Under the pieces are notes generated by a model, which was not told where the DNA came from, searched no databases, and was given only the letters and a program-made list of their open reading frames with translations. Position numbers and translations under genes: made by a program. Below, in pieces: positions 45,788 to 55,867 of a stretch of DNA of 64,000 nt. How positions within the stretch are numbered: position 1 is the first letter of the stretch; every line of letters starts with the position of its first letter. The DNA comes from Melastoma dodecandrum. Taxonomy: Eukaryota; Streptophyta; Magnoliopsida; Myrtales; Melastomataceae. The stretch lies in contig JARUPY010000606.1 in NCBI GenBank assembly GCA_029817715.1, positions 5,208,001-5,272,000 on the forward strand, read 5' to 3'.

Positions 45788-47922
45788 ATGAAGAAGATAT
45801 CCAAGGATTTAGAGGTCGCCAAGTCTCTTAAGGAAAGCGTGATGGAGGCATTCAGGAGGCAGGTCAATGCGGAGTCGTCCGCCTTCATGCGGCTGGGCCT
45901 GCAATTGGATGATCTAGTGCAGCATTTCGACCGCATACAGAAGGTGCTGGAGGACACGTTAAAGGAGCACGTGGAGAGGGAGAGGTTGTTGGAGCAGAAG
46001 TCGAGGAGGTTCCTCGCCGAGAAGCAGAGGTCGGCCCTCCTGCAGGATGAGATACGTAGGAGGGGAGCCGAGTTGGAGATCCTGGAGACTAGGATCAAGG
46101 AATGCGCGGTCGAGTGCATAAGGAAGGCCGGCTTGCGGGAGGAGGTGCGCATGAAGGAGGAGGAATTGGGAGTCGTGCAGAAGAGGGTCAAGGACTGCGA
46201 GGATGACTTGGTGAGGTCGCGTCTGGCTCTGGATCAGTGCTTGTGTGTGTTGAAGGATAGGAGGTTTGAGGTGGAGTCGGTGAGCCGGTTATTGGAAGAG
46301 TGCTGCCAGGAGTACGATCAGAAGAACAGCGAGGTCGAGGCCCTGTCGGACAGGGCGGCGGAGCTCGAGGTTATAACGAAAGATTATGTGTCGAAGAAGG
46401 ATAAGCTCGATTCGATCAATGCCGAAATCGAGATGAAGGTTATTGAACTTGAAGCCAAGGAGAAGCAGCATGTGGTATTCCAGAATTCGATTAATGAGCA
46501 GTTGGCCGCATTTCATGTGAGAAAGCAGGAGTTTGAATCGCTCGATTGCTCAAAAAAGATTATTGAAAGGGAGCTTGAAGCTAAGGAGTGTGAGTCGGTG
46601 AAAGCGACGCAGCGCTTGAAGGAATTGGACAAGGAAATTGAATCGAAGAATGATGAGCTTGCTTTGGTGCAGGGATCAATTTCTGAGCTCTCCAAAGCCC
46701 TCGAGATCAAGAAGGGAGAGCTTGCCACAATCTGTTGTAAAATTGAGAAACATAACATCGAACTCGCGAAGAAGCAGAAGGAATTAGAATCCATCCAAGT
46801 GTGCACGGAACGCCTCCTATTGAAAAAGAAAAAGGCTGCGTCCATCCGGAAGGCATTTGGGGAGTGCCTCGACGACCTCCAGAAGAAGAAAAGTGAACTC
46901 AATTGCTTGAACGAGTCTCTCTTCCGCAGCACCGAGGAGGTTGAATATAGGAAGAGCGAGCTAGAGGAGATTCGACAGGAAAGCAGGGAGTACCAATGGG
47001 AGCTCGAACAGAGGGAGAAAAGGTTGGATTTCCTGCAGGCATCGCTGGATGAACAATGCAAGTCGTTGGAGATGAACAAGAGGATTTTTGAGGAGAAGGT
47101 GAGGAACTTTGAACGTGGACAGCGGCAACTCCAGTCAAAGGAAACTTTGCGCAAGCACTCGCAAGAAGCAGGACTGATGGCATGTAAGTGGACTGATATG
47201 CAGTCCGCCAGGTCATTTGATGAACCGAAACTGTGGCCATGGTTTCTAGTAATACGACGTGTTCTCTTAATTGTCCTAATTTGACCACACTGTGGCAGGT
47301 TCTGGAAACATTGTTTCCCAGGGACAAGTTGAGGTTGACCAGTCGGATAACGTGCCTCCCGGTGGTTCTCAGATTAAGGCTCCGGTATGTTCAACTGTTC
47401 CCAGCGCTGTCTGCAACACTCCCCATGATGAATTCAGGAACCGTAAGCCATATGTTCTAGATCCTTCGACAGTACTGGATATAATAGAGGGGTCTCTTGA
47501 ACAACTTAAAAGCTGCAGAGATACTGCATCGGGCAAAGATACTCGTCAGAGGCTTATTTATTTGTTAGAGCGAATTACGCAGCGTGCGCCTCCTCTGCCG
47601 GAAAGGGTCAAAAAGCGAGCCCTGGGGATAGCAAGGCGGTGGGAATTGAAACTGAGAACCAATGCAGAAAGTCGTTTGGAAGCCCTTGGTTTCCTGTGCC
47701 TTCTGGAAGGATATAAGCTAGCGCCATTCTTCGACAGGCGCAATACCACCAAACTAGCCGAAGCATTCTCCCTACACAGGACTCATCCCAGGCTTTGTCA
47801 GGCTATCGGCCTTGTCGACGCGACCACCGGTGAGCTTGGTTGGCAGGGCGACAGAGGCTCTTTTTACTATATATTGCATTGATGACGCCTTTCTTCTCCT
47901 TCCTCCAGTTGTTCCACCTTAG
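45788..47922 (+). CDS. FRIGIDA-like protein, gene D, coiled coil plus FRIGIDA domain
   Basis: Exon 1 is 45788-47183 and exon 2 is 47299-47829, in frame; a very short third exon (from 47909, or 47923 by a second acceptor) closes the gene. Start MKKISKDLEVAKSLKES matches its paralogues. Residues 1-465 are coiled coil with the head NAESSAFMRLGLQLDDL. The FRIGIDA domain follows a Pro/Ser linker (LDPSTVLDIIEGSLEQL, RRWELKLRTNAESR, LGFLCLLEGYKL, HPRLCQAIGL). Total about 645 aa. The basic tail seen in genes A and B is missing or reduced to a few residues, so the C-terminus is uncertain. Divergently paired with gene C. Confidence 0.87.
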
Positions 47923-48783
47923 GCCACACAGGGGGACCACCAAACTCTGGTTGCCCGTGACCGGTGCTCGGAGCCTGCGGCCCTGCAAAAGCGGCAGGTT
48001 TGCTCATTTCGACAGTTCCTAGTTGGAGAACCCTTCTCCTATGCTGGTTTGTCTAAGCCAGAGAACTCTCTAGTCTCAGCATGTTCATATATTTTGTGAC
48101 TCCGCTAAATTAAATTAATCTTAGGGCCCAACAGTGGCTGATGTTGGAACGTTAGTACTGTTCGGAGGGCTTGTCTAATAATCTTAAATTTACCGCAACA
48201 TTAAATGAACTTAACCTTAGTAAGGAAAAGGTTAAACCCTTGCTAACTGTTTCATTTTAGTAGACAACAAATATTGTGGCAAACCTCGTCTCATGGTTTT
48301 AAAAATTTCCTAAATATTGTCGTAATTTCAAACTGTAATTTTATTTACTATTTAACCTACTTTAGGTTTAGGTTCGGTGCGTGTAGCCTCTCTTTTAATA
48401 AAGTCGTATTTAGAGATTTTTTGAAAATGACGTTGCATTTCTTAATTTTTTCTGTAAACTAAGTCCGTGACGGATTTTGCAAATTGTAACGGATTTATTA
48501 ATGCAAGTCGTATCGCTTAAAACAGAAAACACATAAGGGAATGAATTGACGCATTGTTATGTACAAAGTGATTAACTTTATATTGTTAATAATAATTATT
48601 ATTCATGTCAATTATATTTTTAATTATTCAAATATCAGTTTTTTTGTGCTTCGATTACATTTCTTGAAGATTTAATTGGGATTTCCTGATCTGGTATTCA
48701 AAACGTTTTTTGTATTATAATACTATGTAAAACGTCTCTTATAATCCTTCTTTTGTTATGAATCGTCTTAGTTGCTTAATCCT
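47923..48783. other. AT-rich spacer leading into the endogenous virus
   Basis: No gene supported. The right part may already be viral intergenic DNA, but its left border cannot be placed. Confidence 0.4.
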
Positions 48784-48803
48784 TTTGTAATACTTCCTAG
48801 AAT

Positions 48804-48814
48804 TGGTATCAGAG
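48804..48814 (+). other. Primer binding site of the endogenous virus
   Basis: TGGTATCAGAG, complementary to the 3' end of initiator tRNA-Met, about 100 bases ahead of the first viral ORF. It marks the start of reverse transcription in caulimovirids. Confidence 0.8.
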
Positions 48815-48911
48815 TCATCATACGTTTTCCTGTGAAGTTTTATTCCTTCTTTTCAGAGAGAGAGATAGAAACTAATGCCCCTGCCTGTCGTTATTGCCCT
48901 CCTTCATACTC

Positions 48912-49412
48912 ATGGAAAACACTTCTCTTGTCCTAAACGCCCCTGTCTCCATCAAGCCAAGTTCTTCTTCCCGCAGATCTACTTCCAGCATTGAATCTCT
49001 TTATGAAATTTCTCATGAGGACTGTAACACTAATCAAGTGGTTAATACTAAGCTCCCCTTGCTTAGTCCATACACTGCCTTTCATAAACCATCCGCAGGA
49101 CCAATCAGACGAATAAGGACCCTAATCAGACAACCTGCATCATCCGCCCTTGAATATGTCCAGAAGAGCAAATTCAGCCAACATCCTAGTTTGGGGACTC
49201 ATAAGGAACAATTTGTTTCCTTACAATTGCCTACAGAATTCCTTGGACAATGGACAGAAAAATGTTACACACATCTCCATTTTGGAGCCATAAGACTTGC
49301 CCTAACTTATCATGGACGAAAAGGACTGCCCGTTACAGCAAGAATGGCCCTGTTGGACACTAGATACATGGAATATCAACATGCCGTTATGGGACAATTG
49401 AAACAACACTAA
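48912..49412 (+). pseudogene. Endogenous caulimovirid movement-protein region, N-terminal part
   Basis: Open from an ATG at 48912. The first 100 residues are Ser/Thr/Pro-rich; the 30K-type movement-protein core starts near HLHFGAIRLALTYHGRKG. The frame ends at 49412 because of a frameshift, and coding resemblance continues in another frame to a stop near 49568. Movement proteins enlarge plasmodesmata for cell-to-cell spread; this copy is interrupted inside the core. Confidence 0.78.
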
Positions 49413-49597
49413 ATGCGGGAACCGTTTTTGTAACCTTGTATCCTAACTTCTGCATGTCTCTCCGAGACCCAAAGGTCTTGTCAGCTTTGCAGGTTCAGCT
49501 TCAGCTCTGTGGCGCCACTATGGAATCAGAATCCATCGAGGCTACTCTCCATTATCAGATGGCGTATTGAGTCCAGAACCATGCTCTGGATATAAGT

Positions 49598-50359
49598 ATG
49601 CCAAATGATTCGCATGATGCATTGCTAATCGTGGCAGATTACCACAACCAGAGAGCTCCTACCTGCATTCACATTCCAAGACAGATTCCACGAGCTGAAC
49701 TCTTGAAATTACTCCCAGAAAGATGGGTAACTAATTATGAACAGATCAAGAAGCAGACTGCACCCATTGCTCCAATCCAGTCTACATCTCCTACGTTCAT
49801 AAGGAATAAAGAGGGATCTGTGACAATCAAGTTTGATATATCACAAGAAAAGGAGCCAGCTACACCACATATTTTCCCCACAATGTTCATGGTTCAACCA
49901 GTCCCTAAAAAGAAAAAACCCGATTCCCTTAACAAGATTATCCATTCATTTGATGGTCAAGGAAACCCGACTTTTCTCTTTCGGGACCCCCAGTCACAAC
50001 ACTGCTATTGGGATGTGGGAAAATGTCCAGCAGTTTGCGACTGTGATGACTGTGAAGAACCTGATTATTCCAGCCGAAGGAGCAAAAGAAGTTGCCAAAA
50101 AGGGAAAAATCTCCCAGACTCAGACAGTGATTCCAATGATGACGAGGACCAACAGCCAAAACAAGGTCAGTCCATGACAGTGGCTACTCACCAGAACCAG
50201 ACATGGCAATATTTGGCAGATTTGGCTAAGGATATAAGGCGACCACTAAAAACAAAACAGTCAGTACTTCCCTGCTATAAGCCAATCCTTAAATGGGAAA
50301 AGAAAAATTCCCATAAGCCGATATCACCTGCTACTGAACCAACAAAGATAGTTCTCTAG
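49598..50359 (+). pseudogene. Endogenous caulimovirid polyprotein segment after the movement core
   Basis: About 250 codons continuing the movement-protein end and the linker to the capsid region, with acidic and Lys-rich low-complexity stretches (DSDSDSNDDEDQQPKQG). It ends in a TAG at 50357-50359, after which the same frame stays open, so this is a single nonsense change. Confidence 0.72.
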
Positions 50360-50401
50360 CCAGAACCTTATGCTACAATCACTACTTGCTCCCAAGAGGC
50401 T

Positions 50402-51178
50402 TTGTACACTTCGTATGGCGGACAAAAAATCCAAACCCATGCACAAATTATGATGATGCAACCAGAACACTCAGATGCAGATCTGAGATTTCCGCCTCTT
50501 GAAGAATTTACTCACAACAATGTAAGGTATGCTTCCAAGATACCAATACCTACGGCAGTAGATCAGGCCGGACATCCAATGAAAAACAGCCTTGTAGAAA
50601 CAGTGCTCAACTGGCAAAGCCAAAATGCCATTGCACAGAACACTGCCATCACTACCATTTGCAAAAGGGTACAGAAAGTAGAGCATCATTTGGAAAAGGT
50701 AGAATCAAGCCTTCATGAACAAGGTACTCGGCTCTCAGAGAAAATGGATCAACATCAAAATCAGACACATGAAGTACTGAGAGTTCTCCTACATACCTTG
50801 GATAATTTTGAACAAGTAAGATATCCATCTTATTTTAGGTCAGATCCGGATGAAGAAATTGCTAAATTGAAACGTCAGATCAAAGCAATCCAAGACAATC
50901 CAAACCCGATCTCCAAAGCATCAGATTTTATGAACTTTGGACAATCTAGCTCTTATTCTCCTCTTCAAGAGCATGCCAAAGGACATAATCTCTTCGGAAA
51001 CCCTGAAAAAAGAGATATTGCGGATATCAGAGAAATAGTTCGAAAGCAGAAAAAAGAAGAACGCAGAAAGGACGACATCAGAACAGGAAAGAAAAAATTT
51101 TCCAGTTCCACTCGACCACAACGTTGTCCAAGTCCTACAGGATCTTCTAGTCTCCCTTTGCCAACCCAACAATTATAG
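50402..51178 (+). pseudogene. Endogenous caulimovirid pre-capsid segment with coiled coil
   Basis: Same frame as the previous segment. It carries a heptad-like region (about 50640-50800, VQKVEHHLEKVESSLHEQ) that probably mediates oligomerisation, and a Lys/Arg-rich end. It stops at a TAG (51176-51178) with coding-like sequence continuing in frame. Confidence 0.7.
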
Positions 51179-51193
51179 ATCAAAGAAGACAGA

Positions 51194-52255
51194 TTGCTGA
51201 GTAACCCTCAGATTTCTATTCCGCATTGGTTGAAGCCCGCTCCTCCACAAAACCATTACAGTAGTGACTCTTCCATGGCCAGCTCCATATCCTGGCCAAG
51301 CGAACCTGATAGGTTACATCAGTTCACTGAGCATCAGACCAATAAGCACATAGATGAAAGTCTATACATGTTCCTGACAAAAACTCCAGGAGAATCAGTT
51401 TCCTCGCAAACCTCTCTAGATTCAGAAGACACAGAATCAAGCTCTGATGAGTCAATCTCCGAATCCTCTTTCGAATCAGTATTCCCCGAAGATCCACAAA
51501 TACTCATGGCGGATAATAATCCACATGTGGATGAACCTGAAAGCTCTTCTGATCATTCCTTAGATGAAAATCAAGATCGTCATACTTTTAAGGAACAAGG
51601 ATCCTTAAAGTTCACCCTTGATGACCTTGAACTAGACAAGTGGCCTCAAAGATTTAAAGATTTCTATGCATGGTGCCTACAGAAGAGACTAACTGTTCCA
51701 TCCTCTGCAGACATTCTTTCTGAATTAACTGCCCGATTCACCGGAATGCTACAAACATGGTGGAACCAATTACCAGAACAGATACAAGTACAATTCATTA
51801 GCCTTCCTTTCCAAGACTTTCTTACTCAACTCTACACAAACTTCATTGGAAGCCCAGAAAATCTGATTGATGATCAACGGAAAGAATTCTTCAACAGAAG
51901 ATGTTGTTCCTATCGAAAGAAGGATATCAACCGACACTTCAAACGGATGGTGACACTCTTCATCAACCTTGGTGCGAATAATACCCTCAAACCAGTTTTC
52001 CTGTCTTCCTTGACAGAACCCGTCTCCTCATTGGTGGAAAAGGAATTGACAGCAAAGAACTTAAAGATCATGGACTTAACTGTTGGGCAAATCATTCAAG
52101 CAGTTCACTTTGCTATAAAGGAATTATGCCAAAGACGAGAAGTCATCAGAGAATTCCTCAAGCATGACAAAAGACTAGATATTGCCTGCAAACCAGTCAG
52201 GTATCTCACCAAGTGTACTAAAGCTGATTTATGCAATTGTCCAAGTTTCCCTTAA
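51194..52255 (+). pseudogene. Endogenous caulimovirid capsid region
   Basis: An acidic Ser/Asp/Glu-rich N-terminal stretch (about 51400-51580) precedes the capsid core, recognised by DLELDKWPQRFKDFYAW, LQTWWNQLPEQ and CCSYRKKDINRHFKRM. It ends at 52255; the following zinc knuckle and polymerase lie in another frame, so capsid and polymerase are no longer joined. Confidence 0.78.
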
Positions 52256-52367
52256 CGCCAGATCTCCAAGAAAAAACGATTTGGAAGACGGCTTAAATCC
52301 AAGAAAGTCACCACCCAGCACTATCAACCCATAATACCCAAAAAAGGGTTCTCCAAAAAGATGACGC

Positions 52368-55300
52368 ATGGAAGAAGAAAGCGTTATCTACGTTTTAAAC
52401 AACGACGGTCTCCAGACAAAAAAATCCTCTAAATGCTTTGTCTGCAACAAGCAAGGATACTTTGCTAAAGACTGTCCAAAGAGGCAAAAGAAGTTTGTGG
52501 CTCAGCTAGAGAAGGTCACTGGGATTTCCCTACATGATAATGATGTTGAATCAATCTTCTCCCTTGATGATGAACCATCTCCCCAAACCATATGCTGTCT
52601 AGAAAGTCAGCCACAATTTCAAGCTTTCAGCGATTTCAGCTCTTCTTCCAAAGAAGACGATACTCATAGCATCTATACTATTACTACAGTGACCAAATAC
52701 CCCCCTCAAATGCCATATATCAACACCACTACTAGAAGAATCCCATCTTGCGAGTCATTCACAAACTTGGTGATTCAAACCACAACCTCTGAATCACAAA
52801 GTTCCCAAGAATATCATGTTCCACTCTTAGCCACTACAAGTATTCTGCCCCATGTAAAGGTACAAATATACTTCTCAAAGTACCATCGACCAGTACAAGC
52901 TATTGCTTTTATTGACACTGGTGCAGCAGAAAGCATGATCAATTCAGTCATGGTTCCAGCAGAACTTTTAGTCCCAGAACTCAACACTTACAAGGCAGCA
53001 TCTGGAAAAACTTTCCAGACATATCTCCGGACTAAACCCATAAAGATAATGCTCTTCCCTACTTGCTCTATACGTGCCAAGGTCGTCGCTACGGACCTCC
53101 CAGGAAAAGATTTGGTACTAGGATGGGACTTGATCCAACAGCTTCAACATTTGCGATTACTGGCGACAGGAATACGACATAAATCCAATTTCAAACCTTT
53201 TACTCATGAGAGTAGGATTTATTCAACCCAGCCAGTTGAGAGAGCAATAGAGTTATTTCGTCCATCATTTGCTTCAGACCACCGAGAGTTTCTGACAAAA
53301 TGCTCGACTCCATTATGGACTAACCCAGATTTCTTTGTTAGACTTCCTTTCAAACATAATGAAGATGTAAATCCTACCAAAGCAAGTCATCCAGGAATGC
53401 AACCCAAAGATTCCAAACAAGCTGCTGAGGAATGTAGAGAACTTCTACAACAAGGGTTAATCGAGTATTCAACCTCTTCTTGGGCATGTGAAGCATTCTA
53501 TGTTAACAAAAGATCAGAACAGAACAGAGGAAAGAAAAGGTTGGTCATTAATTACCAACCCTTGAACCATTTTCTGCAGGATATCAAATTCCCTATTCCA
53601 AACAGAACAACATTATTTTCCTCACTTTCCCAAGCTAAGGTCTTCTCAAAGTTTGACCTTAAAAGTGGATTTTGGCAATTGGGCATTCATCCAGAAGATA
53701 GATGGAAAACTGCTTTCTGCATCCCAAATGGACATTTTCAATGGAAGGTCCTACCTTTTGGCCTAAAGACAGCGCCTTCATTATTTCAACAAGCCATGGT
53801 CAAAATCTTTCGACCACTCCAATCATCAGCACTCATCTACATTGACGACATTCTCCTTTTTAGCCGGGACTTGAGTTCACATGAAGTCCTCCTACAGCAA
53901 TTTGTACAGATCTTGCAACAATATGGGATTATGCTTGCAGAAAAGAAAGTCCAGCTATGCACTACCACCATTGACTTCTTAGGAATGCGCCTTGCAAATG
54001 GACAATATTACCCAGGACCCCACATTGCACAAGAATTGCTTAAATTTCCAGACTCCCCTCTTACAAAGAAACAGGTACAGCAATTTTTAGGCATCGTTAA
54101 CTATTTGCGGGATTTCGTTCCAGGAATCAGTCAATACACCAGTCCCTTAGAAGCCCAACTAAAAAAGAATGCAACCCCATGGACTCACGAACAAACCCAA
54201 GCAGTCCAATACTTAAAGAAGACTCTGCAGAATTTACCACCTTTGCAGATCCCATCTGATGGAATTCGAGTCCTACAGACTGACGCCAATAATGACTTTT
54301 GGGCAGCCATCCTTATTGAAGAAAAGAATAACACAAGAAAGATTTGCGCCTACAAATCTGGCAAGTTCAGTCAGGCAGAACAGCATTACCATTCCAGCAT
54401 CAAGGAAATCTTAGCTGTAAAATATGGGATCAAAAGGTTTGAATTTCACTTAGGAGGACATCATTTTCTGGTAGAAACAGATTTCAAGTCTTTTGACTCA
54501 ATGATGAACATCAGCACAAAGAAGATACCTAATGCTCAGCTTCTGCGACTGTCTCAGTGGTTTTCACAATACTCCTACTCAGTGAGACACATCAAAGGAA
54601 CATCTAATGTGGTTGCAGATTTTCTATCCAGACCCTTTGATACGGTCAATCCACATCTCCTAGAGTATCCAAAGTTACAGGCTATGTTCACCACCCATAT
54701 TCAAGCAAAGCCAAGGCAACACTATTCCACATCATTACCACCTGAGATCCACAAGTGGAATACCATTTTCCGTTTCGATTGTGCTATGGAAATAATCTCT
54801 CATTCTTACTCACAGATGCAATATTATTTGACAAACATTTTCAGGAAATATGGACAACTCTTCTTCCCCAGAGATGGACTCCATCCTACTTGTCCATTTC
54901 TACAAGTTTTTCCTATACGACCCACAGAGAGATTCCCCATTGAATTAAAGTGGTTTTTCTGGTATTTCTTTCATACACATACTATTGCCTCCGAATTTCC
55001 AGCGTTGAAAATGCTTCAGTATTTGGAACAATTTGGGGACCTGTTCTTATATTCCCCAACAGCATACCCTCATGCTCACCTTGCTGACATTTTGACTTGG
55101 TTCGCCCCATTATTCCAATGGAAGGTTTGGTTTGAAGAACAGGCATATCGATTTCAGAAATGGCCAGGAGTCACGGTTTACTCCACATATCTTTTTCATA
55201 GAGCTTGGCATTATGATGATCAAATCACCTCTTTGGTATCCATCAATACTGTCGACAATTTCTCATGCCTTCCTCATTCAATGGCTATACATTATGGACA

Positions 55301-55700
55301 GTTTGAAGTAGATGATCATATCCCAGCACCATGGTCCATACCGCCATCATTTGAAGAAAAGGATCCAGAATACAGAGATATTCTGTATAGCAGAAAGTGC
55401 CTCACAGATAAACTTTACCAGCAAAATGCAATTTCACCATTATCAGAAGAGGATCTTATTCTTGATAAGATTGCTAAAATTGACATAACACATGTTTGGA
55501 ACCTATCACAGGCCCTTGAAAACTTTGTCCAAGAACAACCGGATTGGGACGTCATAGCAGAAGACATGTTTCAAAACTTCTCCCTGACAGGCCCAACATC
55601 AGACCCATCTTCATCATCCTCAAGACCCAAAACACTGTCGGCAAGAAAGATGACCCCACACGGAAAGCACAGAAAGCGTCCAAAACCAAATGAAGACTAA
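52368..55700 (+). pseudogene. Endogenous caulimovirid zinc knuckle, protease, reverse transcriptase and RNase H
   Basis: The longest uninterrupted viral frame, 1,110 codons. In order: a capsid-type zinc knuckle (CFVCNKQGYFAKDC, where Tyr replaces the zinc-binding His), an aspartic protease (AFIDTGAAESMI, about residue 180), reverse transcriptase (FSKFDLKSGFWQLGI and IYIDDILLFS, about residues 400-560) and RNase H (VLQTDANNDFWAAIL, HLGGHHFLVETD, to about residue 760). The last 340 residues, with many aromatic residues, match no enzyme I know and resemble the C-terminal extension of petuvirus/florendovirus polyproteins. The frame is intact but cut off from the upstream parts. The knuckle substitution suggests loss of RNA binding. 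Confidence 0.85.
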
Positions 55701-55776
55701 GAATAGTACCCCATGTGCTAAAAGGACACAAAGATTCCTTAAGAGATAAGATGATGACTCATCGCGCACATCCCTT

Positions 55777-55867
55777 AGGGAAAAGGTTGTAACGTGGCTT
55801 ACCCACGACTTAGTATAGTTTTCGGTTATACTAGGTCGTGGGTAAGCCACGTTACAACCTTTTCCCT
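55777..55867. repeat. 41-bp inverted repeat (hairpin) at the virus/transposon junction
   Basis: Arms 55777-55817 and 55827-55867 are complementary over 41 bases with a single mismatch (a G-T pair) around a 9-base loop. The arms include GTAACGTGGCTTACCCACG. The right arm is also the end of the readable plant mobile domain exon on the minus strand, so the hairpin straddles the boundary. Confidence 0.95.

Larger units (their letters stand above)
48784..55867 (+). mobile_element. Endogenous caulimovirid (petuvirus/florendovirus-like), decayed
   Basis: A near full-length pararetrovirus copy in one orientation: a tRNA-Met primer site, a short leader, then movement protein, coat protein with zinc knuckle, aspartic protease, reverse transcriptase and RNase H in the order of single-polyprotein caulimovirids. 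No integrase and no LTRs are present, which separates it from Gypsy elements. The reading frame is broken by at least two frame changes and two amber stops, so it is a fossil and not a functional genome. The left border lies somewhere before 48804. The right border coincides with a 41-bp hairpin overlapping the neighbouring transposon gene. Confidence 0.88.

Noticed and set aside
48784..55867. Gypsy LTR retrotransposon
   Set aside because: No integrase and no LTRs were found, while movement-protein and capsid signatures precede the protease-polymerase part, as in caulimovirids.
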